Part shown: positions 1 to 7,827 of the stretch, one piece after another | Layout: each line of letters begins with the position of its first letter | How positions within the stretch are numbered: position 1 is the first letter of the stretch | IMG/VR virus record: IMGVR_UViG_3300032323_002909 | Span: 62,001 to 126,000 of that record | DNA: 64,000 nucleotides | Direction: 5' to 3' (one strand) | Source of the DNA: a virus | Notes under the pieces: generated by a model | Database searches by the model: none | What the model saw: only the letters and a program-made list of their open reading frames with translations | Told to the model about the DNA's origin: nothing | Translations under genes and position numbers: made by a program

Positions 1-469
1 TACGTTCGTTATAATATGGGCAACGATTAACCGCCCAACATTCATCACGCTGTCTTGGACTATGTATACAAGGCGCGACATCAACAGATAATGTATCGTC
101 GATACCACATTGATAATTACTTTTACCTTTCAACAAACCACTATCATCGAATGTGTTGTGATATTGGTCTTGAAGTGATTTCGTAATCGTAAGTGCGTAG
201 CATCCAAACGATTTAAAATTTGACATCAATTGCTCGCCATTTTCTCCAAATATTGTGTATCTGTTCACATAAGATGCAAAATCTTCAGGAATTTCTCTAG
301 ATGCATTGCCTAGAGTTTTGGCGATATGTGTTTTCCCTGCGCCTGTGTCCGCATGGACAATTACAAATTTTTTACCATTATTGAATGCCTTTTCAATTTC
401 ATTCAATGCATGTGATTGTTTATCTCTTGGTTGGTATCCCTCTGGAAATTTAAATATTAAATTGTTCAT
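1..469 (-). CDS. XPD/DinG-like superfamily 2 DNA helicase, N-terminal part (runs off the window)
   Basis: This gene is cut by the left edge of the window; 156 residues are visible. It starts at the only in-frame ATG after a TGA stop. A Walker A loop DTGAGKTH lies at residues 41-48, after a short motif rich in Gln, Arg and His (YQPRDKQSHAL). Four cysteines at about 121, 134, 144 and 150 follow LKGKSNYQC, the spacing expected of the iron-sulfur cluster of XPD/Rad3/DinG helicases. Such enzymes unwind DNA 5' to 3' in repair or replication. The ATPase motifs II-VI lie outside the window. A promoter with TTGACA and TATGCT lies about 40 bases upstream, so this gene has its own early transcript. The family call is firm; the cellular role is inferred. 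Confidence 0.8.
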   Translation of the reverse strand, partial: MNNLIFKFPEGYQPRDKQSHALNEIEKAFNNGKKFVIVHADTGAGKTHIAKTLGNASREIPEDFASYVNRYTIFGENGEQLMSNFKSFGCYALTITKSLQDQYHNTFDDSGLLKGKSNYQCGIDDTLSVDVAPCIHSPRQRDECWAVNRCPYYNER

Positions 470-507
470 AGTTTCTGCATCGCGGCAATACTTTGCTGCT
501 GAACAGA

Positions 508-535
508 AGCATATAACAATATTTCAAGATGTCAA
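508..535 (-). promoter_or_regulatory. Early sigma-70-type promoter for the XPD-like helicase
   Basis: On the minus strand TTGACA (535-530) and TATGCT (513-508) are separated by exactly 16 nt. Unlike most promoters in this window it leaves a leader of roughly 35 nt before the ATG at 469. Confidence 0.55.
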
Positions 536-853
536 CACAAATAAATAATTGTTGAAAAATTTTGAAGAGTCGTTTTTTTTCATAGTCATCATTTTCCAGT
601 AAGATTCTTCAGTTCTAGGGCAAAACGCGCTCAATGAATAATCAAAAATATAACCATCATTTGTACTTTTCACATTGTATGGATAAGAAATTTCCCATTC
701 TTTAACTTCATCATCCATTTCTATTTTAAATTTGATGAAATTTTGTTTTACGTTAAACATATGTATTTTACCATGTTTTATCGTTTTGTCGTTTAGAACA
801 AAAGATATTTCACGGAAAATCATATTTTTTAAATATTTTTCTATCCTATCCAT
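524..853 (-). CDS. Conserved T4-like phage protein of unknown function
   Basis: This is a 109-residue protein of unknown function. It has no signal peptide, membrane segment or cysteine motif. The N-terminus alternates basic and hydrophobic residues (IEKYLKNMIFREISF) and the middle is a likely beta-rich stretch. From memory it resembles a small protein common in T4-like marine phages; that is not a database result. The start overlaps the end of the upstream gene by 13 bases, so the two are probably translationally coupled. There is no Shine-Dalgarno sequence. Confidence 0.6.
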   Translation of the reverse strand: MDRIEKYLKNMIFREISFVLNDKTIKHGKIHMFNVKQNFIKFKIEMDDEVKEWEISYPYNVKSTNDGYIFDYSLSAFCPRTEESYWKMMTMKKNDSSKFFNNYLFVLTS

Positions 854-1257
854 GTGTCAATTACGTTATCTAAATCCATATACCTCATTTTTTCTTGTGG
901 GCTAAGCGTCATTATAGATTCGTTGAAATATTCCCAGAACCTATCATCAGCAGGTATTTTTTGCATCAAATAGCATTCATCCATATTCACGTTACGATAA
1001 TCTTGCATCATGATGTCCCAAGTAACTAATAAATTATGTTTTCGATCATCAATTTTCTTAGGTACAAAAGAACCACGGTAATTTAATACTCTCAAACCGT
1101 TTTCAGACCTGAGAATCTCCGTACTATTAGTACAGAGCATCTGCCGTAATAGTGGTCTATTAGGGGCTCGTTCTGGTCGTCTACGAACTATCAATATATC
1201 ACATACGTTTCTATTGAGCATCCGTAGGAGACCCAATCTAGTTATCTTTTGAAGCAT
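841..1257 (-). CDS. Conserved T4-like phage protein, basic N-terminus, unknown function
   Basis: This is a 138-residue protein. The N-terminus is strongly basic (RRRPERAPNRPLLRQ at about residues 26-40), which could bind nucleic acid. The C-terminal half has the phrases VTWDIMMQDYRNVNMDE and IPADDRFWEYFNE. The set of motifs looks like a conserved hypothetical of T4-like marine phages, from memory. The long start at 1257 overlaps the upstream co-chaperonin gene by 20 bases. A second ATG at 1221 is possible, but the first residues (ITRLGLLRMLNRNV) look like real protein, so the longer form is kept. Confidence 0.6.
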   Translation of the reverse strand: MLQKITRLGLLRMLNRNVCDILIVRRRPERAPNRPLLRQMLCTNSTEILRSENGLRVLNYRGSFVPKKIDDRKHNLLVTWDIMMQDYRNVNMDECYLMQKIPADDRFWEYFNESIMTLSPQEKMRYMDLDNVIDTWIG

Positions 1258-1657
1258 TTACTTCACAAACGCCAAACATGCGCTGCTCGTTCAAGAACAA
1301 ACCGTTCTTAATTTTACCGTGTCCCTTTACATGTAAGTTAGTAATAGGGATACCCATGTTATTCGGAAATACTACGATGTCGCCGATTTCTGTATACCGA
1401 ACACTTGGTCCTTTTAGAATGACTTTACCCTTACGCCATGCATTATGAATTTGAGATACAGGCACTGCAATTCCACCTCTTAAAATATAATCACCGCCTT
1501 CGCCGCCAGTATGCAGGTCGCAATATTCGACCAATACTGCATCGTCATACAACTTGGACAATACATAATCATCTAAGCCGAAGTCACTTGGAAGTGAACT
1601 GTCGCTAAGATCAATATGCGATTTTTGAGGAGCTAATACATCAATAGATATAGACAT
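1238..1657 (-). CDS. Probable GroES-like co-chaperonin (gp31-type)
   Basis: This is a 139-residue protein. A Gly-rich possible mobile loop (LHTGGEGGDYILRGGIAVP, about residues 48-66) is followed by GKVILKGP and GDIVVFPNNMGI. The latter corresponds to the GroES roof and barrel signature in which a beta-barrel strand reads GD.V.F. The protein ends in a strand FGVCEV, as co-chaperonins do. In T4, gp31 replaces host GroES so that the major capsid protein can be folded. GroES is near 97 residues and gp31 111, so this one is longer, with about 25 extra N-terminal residues. The promoter just upstream combines an early TTGACA with a late-like TAAATA box, fitting a product needed throughout infection. 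It could also be another small beta-barrel protein. Confidence 0.5.
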   Translation of the reverse strand: MSISIDVLAPQKSHIDLSDSSLPSDFGLDDYVLSKLYDDAVLVEYCDLHTGGEGGDYILRGGIAVPVSQIHNAWRKGKVILKGPSVRYTEIGDIVVFPNNMGIPITNLHVKGHGKIKNGLFLNEQRMFGVCEVNASKDN

Positions 1658-1662
1658 GTTAA

Positions 1663-1689
1663 TATTTATTGATATAATCTATATGTCAA
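1663..1689 (-). promoter_or_regulatory. Hybrid early/late promoter for the co-chaperonin gene
   Basis: TTGACA (1689-1684) is followed after 15 nt by TAAATA (1668-1663), then 5 nt to the ATG at 1657. The -10 box reads both as a weak sigma-70 box and as the phage late box. Confidence 0.6.
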
Positions 1690-1692
1690 TAG

Positions 1693-1950
1693 TTATTTTT
1701 TCTTTTTAGAAATATATTTGATGTTTTTCTTTTTTAATTTGGGTATTATATTCCTATAAAATAAAAATTTATCATCATCATTATCAAATATTTGAGTATA
1801 CTTATTCAAAGTATTATTAGCATAATGCAATAGCTCGGGACTATAAAAACTCAAATAACGAGTTGTCATATAAGGTGAAAATTCATCCAATAATTCACTG
1901 GTGATTTCTTTTTTGTCTTCGTATAATAAATTGTTGATGGTATCAAACAT
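1693..1950 (-). CDS. 62: Probable clamp-loader small subunit, gp62-like
   Basis: This is an 85-residue protein with a very basic end (KKKNIKYISKKKK). The core (YMTTRYLSFYSPELLHYAN, about residues 27-45) followed by FLFYRNIIPKLKKK resembles the core of T4-family gp62: Y-x-x-x-R-x-LS, L-x-YAN-x-x-N, then a terminal basic helix. gp62 with gp44 forms the ATP-driven loader that places the gp45 clamp on DNA. T4 gp62 is 187 residues; shorter versions occur in marine relatives. gp45 is encoded at 43096-43803, but no gp44-like AAA+ gene was found here. The gene overlaps the downstream GT11 start region by 8 bases. The call rests on remembered family patterns. Confidence 0.5.
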   Translation of the reverse strand: MFDTINNLLYEDKKEITSELLDEFSPYMTTRYLSFYSPELLHYANNTLNKYTQIFDNDDDKFLFYRNIIPKLKKKNIKYISKKKK

Positions 1951-2716
1951 AAAAAATATTCATGTCATTACGATATATATCTTGATAATACCGCAATGGT
2001 AGATCAGCAAACCACACAGATGGGAAATAACATTCTTTTTTACCTATCAAAGATGCCCACCATGAAAATGTGGAGTTGCTGCCTATGATAATATCACACA
2101 TGCTCATGCGTGTCAACTCTTCAATATCAGTGTTTAGAGAAATTATTTCGAAATTGTATTCTGGGAATTCTTCTCTGACTGCTTGTTTACTATCAGTAAA
2201 CACTTTAATATCACAATCTTTATATTTTTCAAAAAAATATCTAAAATATTCGGTATTACAGACATGTAATCTCTCAGGATATTTCATATAATCGCCTCGT
2301 CTAATGTGTATACCAACTTCAACTTTGCTAAAATTTTTATTATTTAATGTGATATTTGGTAGACATAGTTGTTCTATAAAGTCATCTTTATATTCTTCAA
2401 AATACTTCATTGTTTGGAAGTATCCATTTAAATTAATATTACCTTTAAATTCTGGAATTTCATCATATCCAAATCTTTTTTCAAGATAAATTGGCGTATC
2501 ATAAGATGCTAGACCATATTTAAAATTTTTAAATATCCCATCCATATATGTCAATGGGTGGTTTCCTTGTTCTGCTTTCCATCTAGAAACATTTAAAACT
2601 AAATCTTTATTATATTTTTTGGAATATGCGTATCCAACAGCAGATTGAAAGATTTGATTAGCAACACCGCCCATCAAATCAATATAACATTTTTCATTTT
2701 TAATCGTATTCATCAT
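1943..2716 (-). CDS. GT11 family fucosyltransferase-like glycosyltransferase (1)
   Basis: This is a 257-residue GT-B enzyme. Motifs seen are GGVANQIFQ (16-24), HIRRGDY (137-143) and SNSTFSWWASLIG (213-225). These are the three hallmarks of alpha-1,2-fucosyltransferases of GT11, where HIRRGDY contacts the GDP-fucose diphosphate. The length matches short bacterial members. It would move fucose from GDP-fucose onto a terminal galactose of a glycan in the cytoplasm. It is the last gene of a run of sugar genes, and its start abuts the stop of the sister gene upstream. The two GT11 genes are clearly related but diverged, so they probably have different acceptors. The acceptor is unknown. Confidence 0.85.
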   Translation of the reverse strand: MMNTIKNEKCYIDLMGGVANQIFQSAVGYAYSKKYNKDLVLNVSRWKAEQGNHPLTYMDGIFKNFKYGLASYDTPIYLEKRFGYDEIPEFKGNINLNGYFQTMKYFEEYKDDFIEQLCLPNITLNNKNFSKVEVGIHIRRGDYMKYPERLHVCNTEYFRYFFEKYKDCDIKVFTDSKQAVREEFPEYNFEIISLNTDIEELTRMSMCDIIIGSNSTFSWWASLIGKKECYFPSVWFADLPLRYYQDIYRNDMNIFYV

Positions 2717-3456
2717 TATAATGTTGATATAATTGTCATGTCGGGTCTATATATATCCGAACAATCACGTCCAATTAACCACACGTCAGGGACGATAATT
2801 TCTTTCTTTTTCGGACCAAGTAAACTTGCCCACCATGAAAATGACGAATTACTACAAATAATTTTATCGTATTGTGATATCAGAGCAAGATCTTCCAATT
2901 CTGTATTACCAGTTACAATGTTTAACTCGCGATGCTCAAATTCATTTCGAACATAATCGGGCGAATCTGTAAACACGTCAACATATTTTGATTTAAAACA
3001 CTTAAATTGTTTTTCGAAATATGCTGTATTACAAACATAATGTATATGGTCATTAATCAAATAATCACCTCTTCTAATATGGAAAGCAACTTTATCCATA
3101 ACTGGTGTTATTTTCGGAAGTTCTAATAAATTTATGAATTCTTCCTTACAATCTTCAAAATATTTTAATGATTGAAAATAACCAACCAACACGACATCGC
3201 CATCCACATATGGCAATTCGTCGTAATCATCTCGTTTTTCATGAATAATAGTCGGAGTCGATTCAATTTCGCCAAATTCAAAATTTTTAAAAATCGTGCA
3301 TTTATATGTCGAAGGGTGATTTCCCTGCGCAGCACCCCAATTCGAATCGTTAATAATCAATTTTTTTCCATGCCGTTTAGCATATGCATATCCAGCAGCA
3401 ATCATAAAAATTTGATTACCTAAACCACCTGCAACGTTTACATAACAATTATTCAT
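2716..3456 (-). CDS. GT11 family fucosyltransferase-like glycosyltransferase (2)
   Basis: This is a 246-residue paralogue of the neighbour at 1943-2716. Motifs are GGLGNQIF (10-17), HIRRGDY (126-132) and SNSSFSWWASLLG (202-213). Both keep the same order, including an N-terminal GNHP(L/S)TY element, which points to a tandem duplication followed by divergence. The expected reaction is GDP-fucose-dependent alpha-1,2 fucosyl transfer. GDP-fucose could come from the GDP-fucose synthase gene at 9039-9941, provided the host makes GDP-4-keto-6-deoxymannose. The start overlaps the stop of the SDR gene by 4 bases. There is no Shine-Dalgarno sequence. Confidence 0.85.
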   Translation of the reverse strand: MNNCYVNVAGGLGNQIFMIAAGYAYAKRHGKKLIINDSNWGAAQGNHPSTYKCTIFKNFEFGEIESTPTIIHEKRDDYDELPYVDGDVVLVGYFQSLKYFEDCKEEFINLLELPKITPVMDKVAFHIRRGDYLINDHIHYVCNTAYFEKQFKCFKSKYVDVFTDSPDYVRNEFEHRELNIVTGNTELEDLALISQYDKIICSNSSFSWWASLLGPKKKEIIVPDVWLIGRDCSDIYRPDMTIISTL

Positions 3457-4268
3457 AATAATTTATCTACAATATCAGTCATATTATTTTTTATTTTAAA
3501 TCCCATATTTTTTATTTTAGATGTATCCAAATACATAGATTCCACTTGAACTATTTTATGGAAATCTGTAGGCTCCATATTTCCAATCTCACTGGAAGAA
3601 TTAAGTGCTTTATATGCGTAATCTATAATATCTCTGAATAAAATTGGTTTGCCCCCTGACAAATTATAGATTTCACCATTCTCTCCTTTATCCATCAAAA
3701 AATCGATACCTGATACTACATCATCTATATGAATGTAATCCCTATAAAAATTGCCGTTGTTGTAGAGATTAATCGGACGATTTTCTTTCATTTCATTTAT
3801 TAAATATTGTAGAGCATTTTTCTTCTTTGAAATTTTAGAATCAGAGTTTCCAACAACATTACCTAATCTAATTATCTTATAATTGATTCCAAAAGTTTTA
3901 CAATAAGAATGGATCAATAATTCTGCTGCATATTTTGTTATCGAATAGAATCCTCTTGGATTGCAAATCGAATCTTCTTTAGCTGGTAAAGTTGTATCAC
4001 CATACACAAACCAAGAACTTATGAAGGTAAATTCGATGTTTTTTATCTTTTTACATTCATCTAACACATTCATCAAATGGATAAGATTAGTGTTTATATC
4101 TATTTTCGAATCTGTTAATACGTTATAATTATCAACAGTGCTTATCAGATATAGAACTTTTTCACTGAGAGGGGTAAAAGAATTTCTATCTATAATTATG
4201 ACATCGGACTCTTTTTTATTACAAAAAGCCTGACCCACAAAACCTCTACCCCCAAATACTGATATCAT
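3453..4268 (-). CDS. NAD(P)-dependent sugar epimerase/reductase (extended SDR)
   Basis: This is a 271-residue extended SDR. The Rossmann loop is GGRGFVG (6-12), the catalytic tyrosine and lysine are in YSITK (118-122), and the serine lies near FISSWFVYGD. This fold makes or interconverts nucleotide sugars. The gene starts within 4 bases of the end of an RfbH-like 3-dehydratase, the same pairing as RfbH with abequose or paratose synthase in Salmonella O-antigen loci. A 4-keto reductase or epimerase acting on a 3-deoxy sugar is therefore a reasonable guess. At 271 residues it is a little short for the family (about 300). Substrate and nucleotide carrier are not shown by the sequence. Confidence 0.75.
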   Translation of the reverse strand: MISVFGGRGFVGQAFCNKKESDVIIIDRNSFTPLSEKVLYLISTVDNYNVLTDSKIDINTNLIHLMNVLDECKKIKNIEFTFISSWFVYGDTTLPAKEDSICNPRGFYSITKYAAELLIHSYCKTFGINYKIIRLGNVVGNSDSKISKKKNALQYLINEMKENRPINLYNNGNFYRDYIHIDDVVSGIDFLMDKGENGEIYNLSGGKPILFRDIIDYAYKALNSSSEIGNMEPTDFHKIVQVESMYLDTSKIKNMGFKIKNNMTDIVDKLL

Positions 4269-5551
4269 TGGAATTTTGAAATTACGTTTTCGATATAATC
4301 AAACACTGGCTGTGTGTAATGCGGTGCAGCCCCGACAAAAAATACAGAATTCAACACTTTGTTAGCTTCGGGATATTTTTTATAATCATCTAAGTGTTTA
4401 TATCCAGGATGTAATAGAATATTTCCAGCAAAATAATTTCTTGTTTGAATTTTGTTATCTTCCAAATATTTCACAAGTCTATGCTTAACCCCAATATCTT
4501 CACAGATAAAAGGTGTGCCAAACCAACAAGGATCTGCTTTTTCTAAAACTTTCGGACTTCTAATATTAGCAATATGTTTGTTGAAAATTTCGGATATTTT
4601 ATTATTCGAGTTTCTCCTATTAGATTCGATTCCATCTAATTTTTCAAGCTGAATCAATCCAATAGCACCTTGCAAATCCAAGGGTTTTAAATTATACCCC
4701 ATCTCAGAGAAAACATATTTATGGTCTATAACACCGTCAAAATTCTCTAGCCAATTATCAAATCTATTACCACATGTTCCACAGGGGAGTAAATTTGCAG
4801 AGCCAACGCAATAACAATCTCTACCCCACCAACTCAAACTAACAAACAATTTTTTAAGTTCGATATCATTCGAACAAACCATACCACCTTCTCCTGTTGA
4901 GATGTGGTGAGCAGGATAAAAAGAATTAGAATACGCTACATAATATTCATTGAGGTATTTACCATCCCACTTACTTCCTAAACTATCACAATTATCTCCC
5001 ACCAAAAGAATACCATATTTTTCACTAATTGCTGTCAACTTATCCATGTCTGGTGGATTTCCCAAAACAGGGGAAACAAAAATAGCTTTCGTTTTATTTG
5101 TTATTTTTGATTCAATTTGATCAATATCAAAGTTTAATGTATCCCATTCGATATCAACAAATACAGGAGTTAATTTATTTTGATAAATAACAGAAACAGT
5201 AGTGGCAAACCCAACAGGCGACACAATTATCTCATCACCATCTTGCCAATCGAATCGTCGTTTCAATGCTGCTATCAAAATGAGATTCGCTGAACTTCCA
5301 GAATTTACCATGTGTCCATATTTGGTATTGAATCTTTTAGAAAATTGACTTTCGAATTTATGAACCTTTTCTCCAGCAGTGATCCATTTACCATTTAAAA
5401 ATGAATCTAATGCTGCTTCAGTTTCTCTATTATCCCAGTATGGTCCAGAATAATATATTGGCGTTTTACCAGCTTTAAATTCATTTGCATTGTAGATATA
5501 CGGCGAAACATGATTACCCACTAATGTTTTAATATCTTCTTTTAAAATCAT
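4265..5551 (-). CDS. rfbH: RfbH/E1-like PLP- and [2Fe-2S]-dependent sugar 3-dehydratase
   Basis: This is a 428-residue DegT/DnrJ/EryC1 fold protein, close to the 437 of RfbH (CDP-6-deoxy-glucoseen reductase partner, E1). PLP is held by GDNCDS (185-190), but the usual lysine is replaced by histidine: YPAHHISTGEGG has His at 215-216. That swap defines the 3-dehydratases RfbH/E1 and ColD. Four cysteines (246, 248, 257, 260) in DCYC and PCGTC match the iron-sulfur ligands of RfbH, which ColD lacks. The enzyme removes the C3 hydroxyl from a 4-keto-6-deoxy sugar to give 3,6-dideoxyhexoses. The reductase partner RfbI and the upstream RfbF/RfbG are not in the window. An early promoter lies 7 nt upstream of the ATG. 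Confidence 0.85.
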   Translation of the reverse strand: MILKEDIKTLVGNHVSPYIYNANEFKAGKTPIYYSGPYWDNRETEAALDSFLNGKWITAGEKVHKFESQFSKRFNTKYGHMVNSGSSANLILIAALKRRFDWQDGDEIIVSPVGFATTVSVIYQNKLTPVFVDIEWDTLNFDIDQIESKITNKTKAIFVSPVLGNPPDMDKLTAISEKYGILLVGDNCDSLGSKWDGKYLNEYYVAYSNSFYPAHHISTGEGGMVCSNDIELKKLFVSLSWWGRDCYCVGSANLLPCGTCGNRFDNWLENFDGVIDHKYVFSEMGYNLKPLDLQGAIGLIQLEKLDGIESNRRNSNNKISEIFNKHIANIRSPKVLEKADPCWFGTPFICEDIGVKHRLVKYLEDNKIQTRNYFAGNILLHPGYKHLDDYKKYPEANKVLNSVFFVGAAPHYTQPVFDYIENVISKFQ

Positions 5552-5558
5552 ACTATAT

Positions 5559-5586
5559 AATTTAACATATTTTTCTAATATGTCAA
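5559..5586 (-). promoter_or_regulatory. Early promoter for the rfbH-SDR-GT11 operon
   Basis: TTGACA (5586-5581), 16 nt, TAAATT (5564-5559), then 7 nt to the ATG at 5551. It would start an operon of at least rfbH, SDR and the two GT11 genes, with transcription beginning at or beside the start codon. Confidence 0.65.
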
Positions 5587-5590
5587 TTTA

Positions 5591-6268
5591 TTAAACGGTT
5601 AAATATTTGGGATTAAAAATGTAACATTCCAATCTTTCAATAATCCATGGTGTAACTTCTTCTACTAATAAGAATTCTACAATTTTTTTATAAAATTCTT
5701 TACTTCTAATTTTAACATGCTCTTTTGTTATTCCAAAATGTCCACCAGGAATAAATTCGTAACGATCTGGAGGGGTTGATTTGAAGAATAAATTCCAATA
5801 TTTATCAATATCAATTAATGGATTGGTGTCTTGCGGCATACCATCACTATTACAATATAATATATTACCATCATCTCCATGATGAGTGGATGGATACAAT
5901 TTCCACATAATACCACCATTTGAAGAGTGTGTTTGGATAGTATTCCAATGATACCCATAATAACCTCCTATTTTCAATTGTTCATGTTGTGGAGTGGGAA
6001 CATCATTTATGATTTCGATTATATTTTCCCAATGATCAAAAGGATAATCTTGCGCAAAATATGTTATATCAGAAAGGTTATCGTAATTTTGAAAAATATG
6101 ATTAAAGAATGTATGGACGCATCTTCCTTTATTGTTTTCTATATAGATTTCATTTACATCATCACTTTTGTTTCCTTTTCGATATATAGTTTTTTTCACA
6201 TTAGAATTTAATTTATTCAACCAATTCAAATTTTTATCATAAGCAGCTATTACTATTTCTTTTTTCAT
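5591..6268 (-). CDS. DUF3431 family protein, probable glycosyltransferase
   Basis: This is a 225-residue protein that matches the DUF3431 layout. An N-terminal strand IVIAAYDKNLNWL is followed by YRKGN, a conserved ENNKGR element, FFNHIFQNYDNLSDITYFAQ and a C-terminal FIPGGHFGITKEHV. DUF3431 proteins are found near bacterial and fungal glycan genes and are thought to be glycosyltransferases; no reaction is established. It sits between the rfbH promoter and a GT17 gene, in an island of sugar genes. A late-like TAAATA box lies 20 bases before the ATG. Family identity is fairly sure; function is inferred from context. Confidence 0.7.
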   Translation of the reverse strand: MKKEIVIAAYDKNLNWLNKLNSNVKKTIYRKGNKSDDVNEIYIENNKGRCVHTFFNHIFQNYDNLSDITYFAQDYPFDHWENIIEIINDVPTPQHEQLKIGGYYGYHWNTIQTHSSNGGIMWKLYPSTHHGDDGNILYCNSDGMPQDTNPLIDIDKYWNLFFKSTPPDRYEFIPGGHFGITKEHVKIRSKEFYKKIVEFLLVEEVTPWIIERLECYIFNPKYLTV

Positions 6269-6288
6269 TTAAAAATATGTATGTTTTT

Positions 6289-6294
6289 TATTTA
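6289..6294 (-). promoter_or_regulatory. Possible late promoter for the DUF3431 gene
   Basis: TAAATA on the minus strand (6294-6289) lies in the short gap before the gene, 20 nt from its ATG. This spacing is looser than the usual 5 nt of this genome, so the call is weak. Confidence 0.3.
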
Positions 6295-6306
6295 AAACTA
6301 ATAAGA

Positions 6307-7092
6307 TTAATTGGCAAAATATTTTTCTAGGTTTTTTTTATTTTTAATAATGTATTCAGGCAATCCTGTTTCATCTATTCTATAACCATTTTTTCTCATC
6401 TCCATATAATTCTCGTGATAAACGGGGTGTGAAAAATCTGCTATTTTTTTATCTACTCCCCCCAGTGCATTGAAATGCCATCCCCCATTTTCAATAAAAA
6501 TATATTTATGATCCATAAATCTACGAGTTCTTAAATGATTCAAACATTCATTTTTGATATTTTTATACTTGGTTACGATTGGTCCTGTAAAATAAGTCCA
6601 ATTTTCATTTGTTCTCACATTTAAATATTCGATATAACAATTATTGATCATGGGCTTATATACACCATCTTGAATATCGATATTTAAATCATAATTCCAT
6701 ATTTCATCGACATCACAAACATAACAAATATCATTATCATTCAAATCAACTAATGCTTTTTTAATACATTCTTTTTGATAAAATTCTATCAACCAACAAT
6801 AATGTTCTCTTGTAACATTAGGACTGTTCAATGCCATGTCAAAATATTCTTTGTCGCATCCATTGCTATCTTCAAATGTTTTTGGTGATTTATCTATTTT
6901 ATAATGAATAATTTTATCATGAAATTTTTCAAATTGTTTTTTATTTTCTTCGTAATAAAAAGGTTTATCCACGCCACTAAATGTTGTATTCGCTTCCACT
7001 AACACAAATTTATCAACATGTGGATCGAGAATATTCAATCTCAGTTCCAGCATGTCGAGTTCGTTATTAAAGCTAAAAATATCGTAAATCAT
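6307..7092 (-). CDS. GT17 family N-acetylglucosaminyltransferase-like protein
   Basis: This is a 261-residue protein with the GT17 pattern: MIYDIFSFNNELDMLELRL at the start, then DKFVLVEANTTFSG, and YVCDVDEIW as the acidic donor-metal site at about residue 125. GT17 includes the eukaryotic bisecting GlcNAc transferase MGAT3 and many bacterial and viral homologues of unknown acceptor. Cytoplasmic transfer of a sugar to a glycan is expected. The start overlaps the upstream GT2 gene's end by 4 bases, showing one operon. The C-terminal residues (SHPVYHENYMEMRKNGYRI) are typical of the bacterial form. Family is sure; donor and acceptor are unknown. Confidence 0.85.
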   Translation of the reverse strand: MIYDIFSFNNELDMLELRLNILDPHVDKFVLVEANTTFSGVDKPFYYEENKKQFEKFHDKIIHYKIDKSPKTFEDSNGCDKEYFDMALNSPNVTREHYCWLIEFYQKECIKKALVDLNDNDICYVCDVDEIWNYDLNIDIQDGVYKPMINNCYIEYLNVRTNENWTYFTGPIVTKYKNIKNECLNHLRTRRFMDHKYIFIENGGWHFNALGGVDKKIADFSHPVYHENYMEMRKNGYRIDETGLPEYIIKNKKNLEKYFAN

Positions 7093-7826
7093 TTTGCGTA
7101 GTTAATATTTCTTCCCCACGTCGATGCGAAGTCTTGATTCAATGTTTCTAGATATGTGTTTAACTTTTCGTAATCTTTTTCTATTTCTTCAGCCCATCCT
7201 TCCTTGGATGCGCCTACTCCTGACCTACCTTCAGTATAGGTAGTATCATGATTATTCCCTGTTAAATCGTGTCTATCATGTTGTATACTAATCTCTCCAA
7301 CATTATGCAATAATCCCAATCTCTTACTCAAGATGTCAATCCATGAATCGGCTGCTTGAACATATGACAATCTACCTGTCAGATCGAACCATTTACGTGG
7401 TATTATAGGAAACAATACCCCCTGCGTGTTCCAGTAACGTTCCATATTACTAACTTTAGGACTTATTACACAAAATTTTTCATGTTCCTTGATTATAATA
7501 TCATCCCACCTACTACTCTCCATGATAGCATCATCATTCCACAAAAATAAAGAATTTCCAATCGATTTTTCCGACAGATCGTTATAATAATTGTTAAGAT
7601 TTAAATAATGATGTCTTTCACATACAAATAACCGTATATTATTTTTAGATTTGATATATTCTTCCGTATCACGAACGGTTTCTATATCATCATTATCCAT
7701 TGCAAGTAATATCTCAAAATTATTTACATCATTAGAAGTATCTAATAGTGATTGCACGGATTTTTTAAATGCCGCAAATCTACCCCTTGTTGGTAACAAC
7801 ACACTGATTTTAATTCCGTTATTCAT
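7089..7826 (-). CDS. GT2-like glycosyltransferase (GT-A fold)
   Basis: This is a 245-residue protein. The N-terminus ISVLLPTRGRFAAFKKSVQ is the nucleotide-binding start of a GT-A fold, and FEILLAMDNDD at about residue 38 adds an acidic site. A second acidic motif, LWNDDA, lies near residue 94. The C-terminal part is less typical and ends in a helix with NQDFASTWGRN. It overlaps the GT17 gene by 4 bases and sits 1 base from the methyltransferase gene. A role in extending a phage-modified polysaccharide is likely. Donor sugar and acceptor are not predictable. Confidence 0.75.
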   Translation of the reverse strand: MNNGIKISVLLPTRGRFAAFKKSVQSLLDTSNDVNNFEILLAMDNDDIETVRDTEEYIKSKNNIRLFVCERHHYLNLNNYYNDLSEKSIGNSLFLWNDDAIMESSRWDDIIIKEHEKFCVISPKVSNMERYWNTQGVLFPIIPRKWFDLTGRLSYVQAADSWIDILSKRLGLLHNVGEISIQHDRHDLTGNNHDTTYTEGRSGVGASKEGWAEEIEKDYEKLNTYLETLNQDFASTWGRNINYAK

Positions 7827-7827
7827 T

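Noticed and set aside
306-548. 80-residue frame on the plus strand
   Set aside because: It is the shadow of the helicase gene on the minus strand and of its promoter; it has no protein-like pattern.
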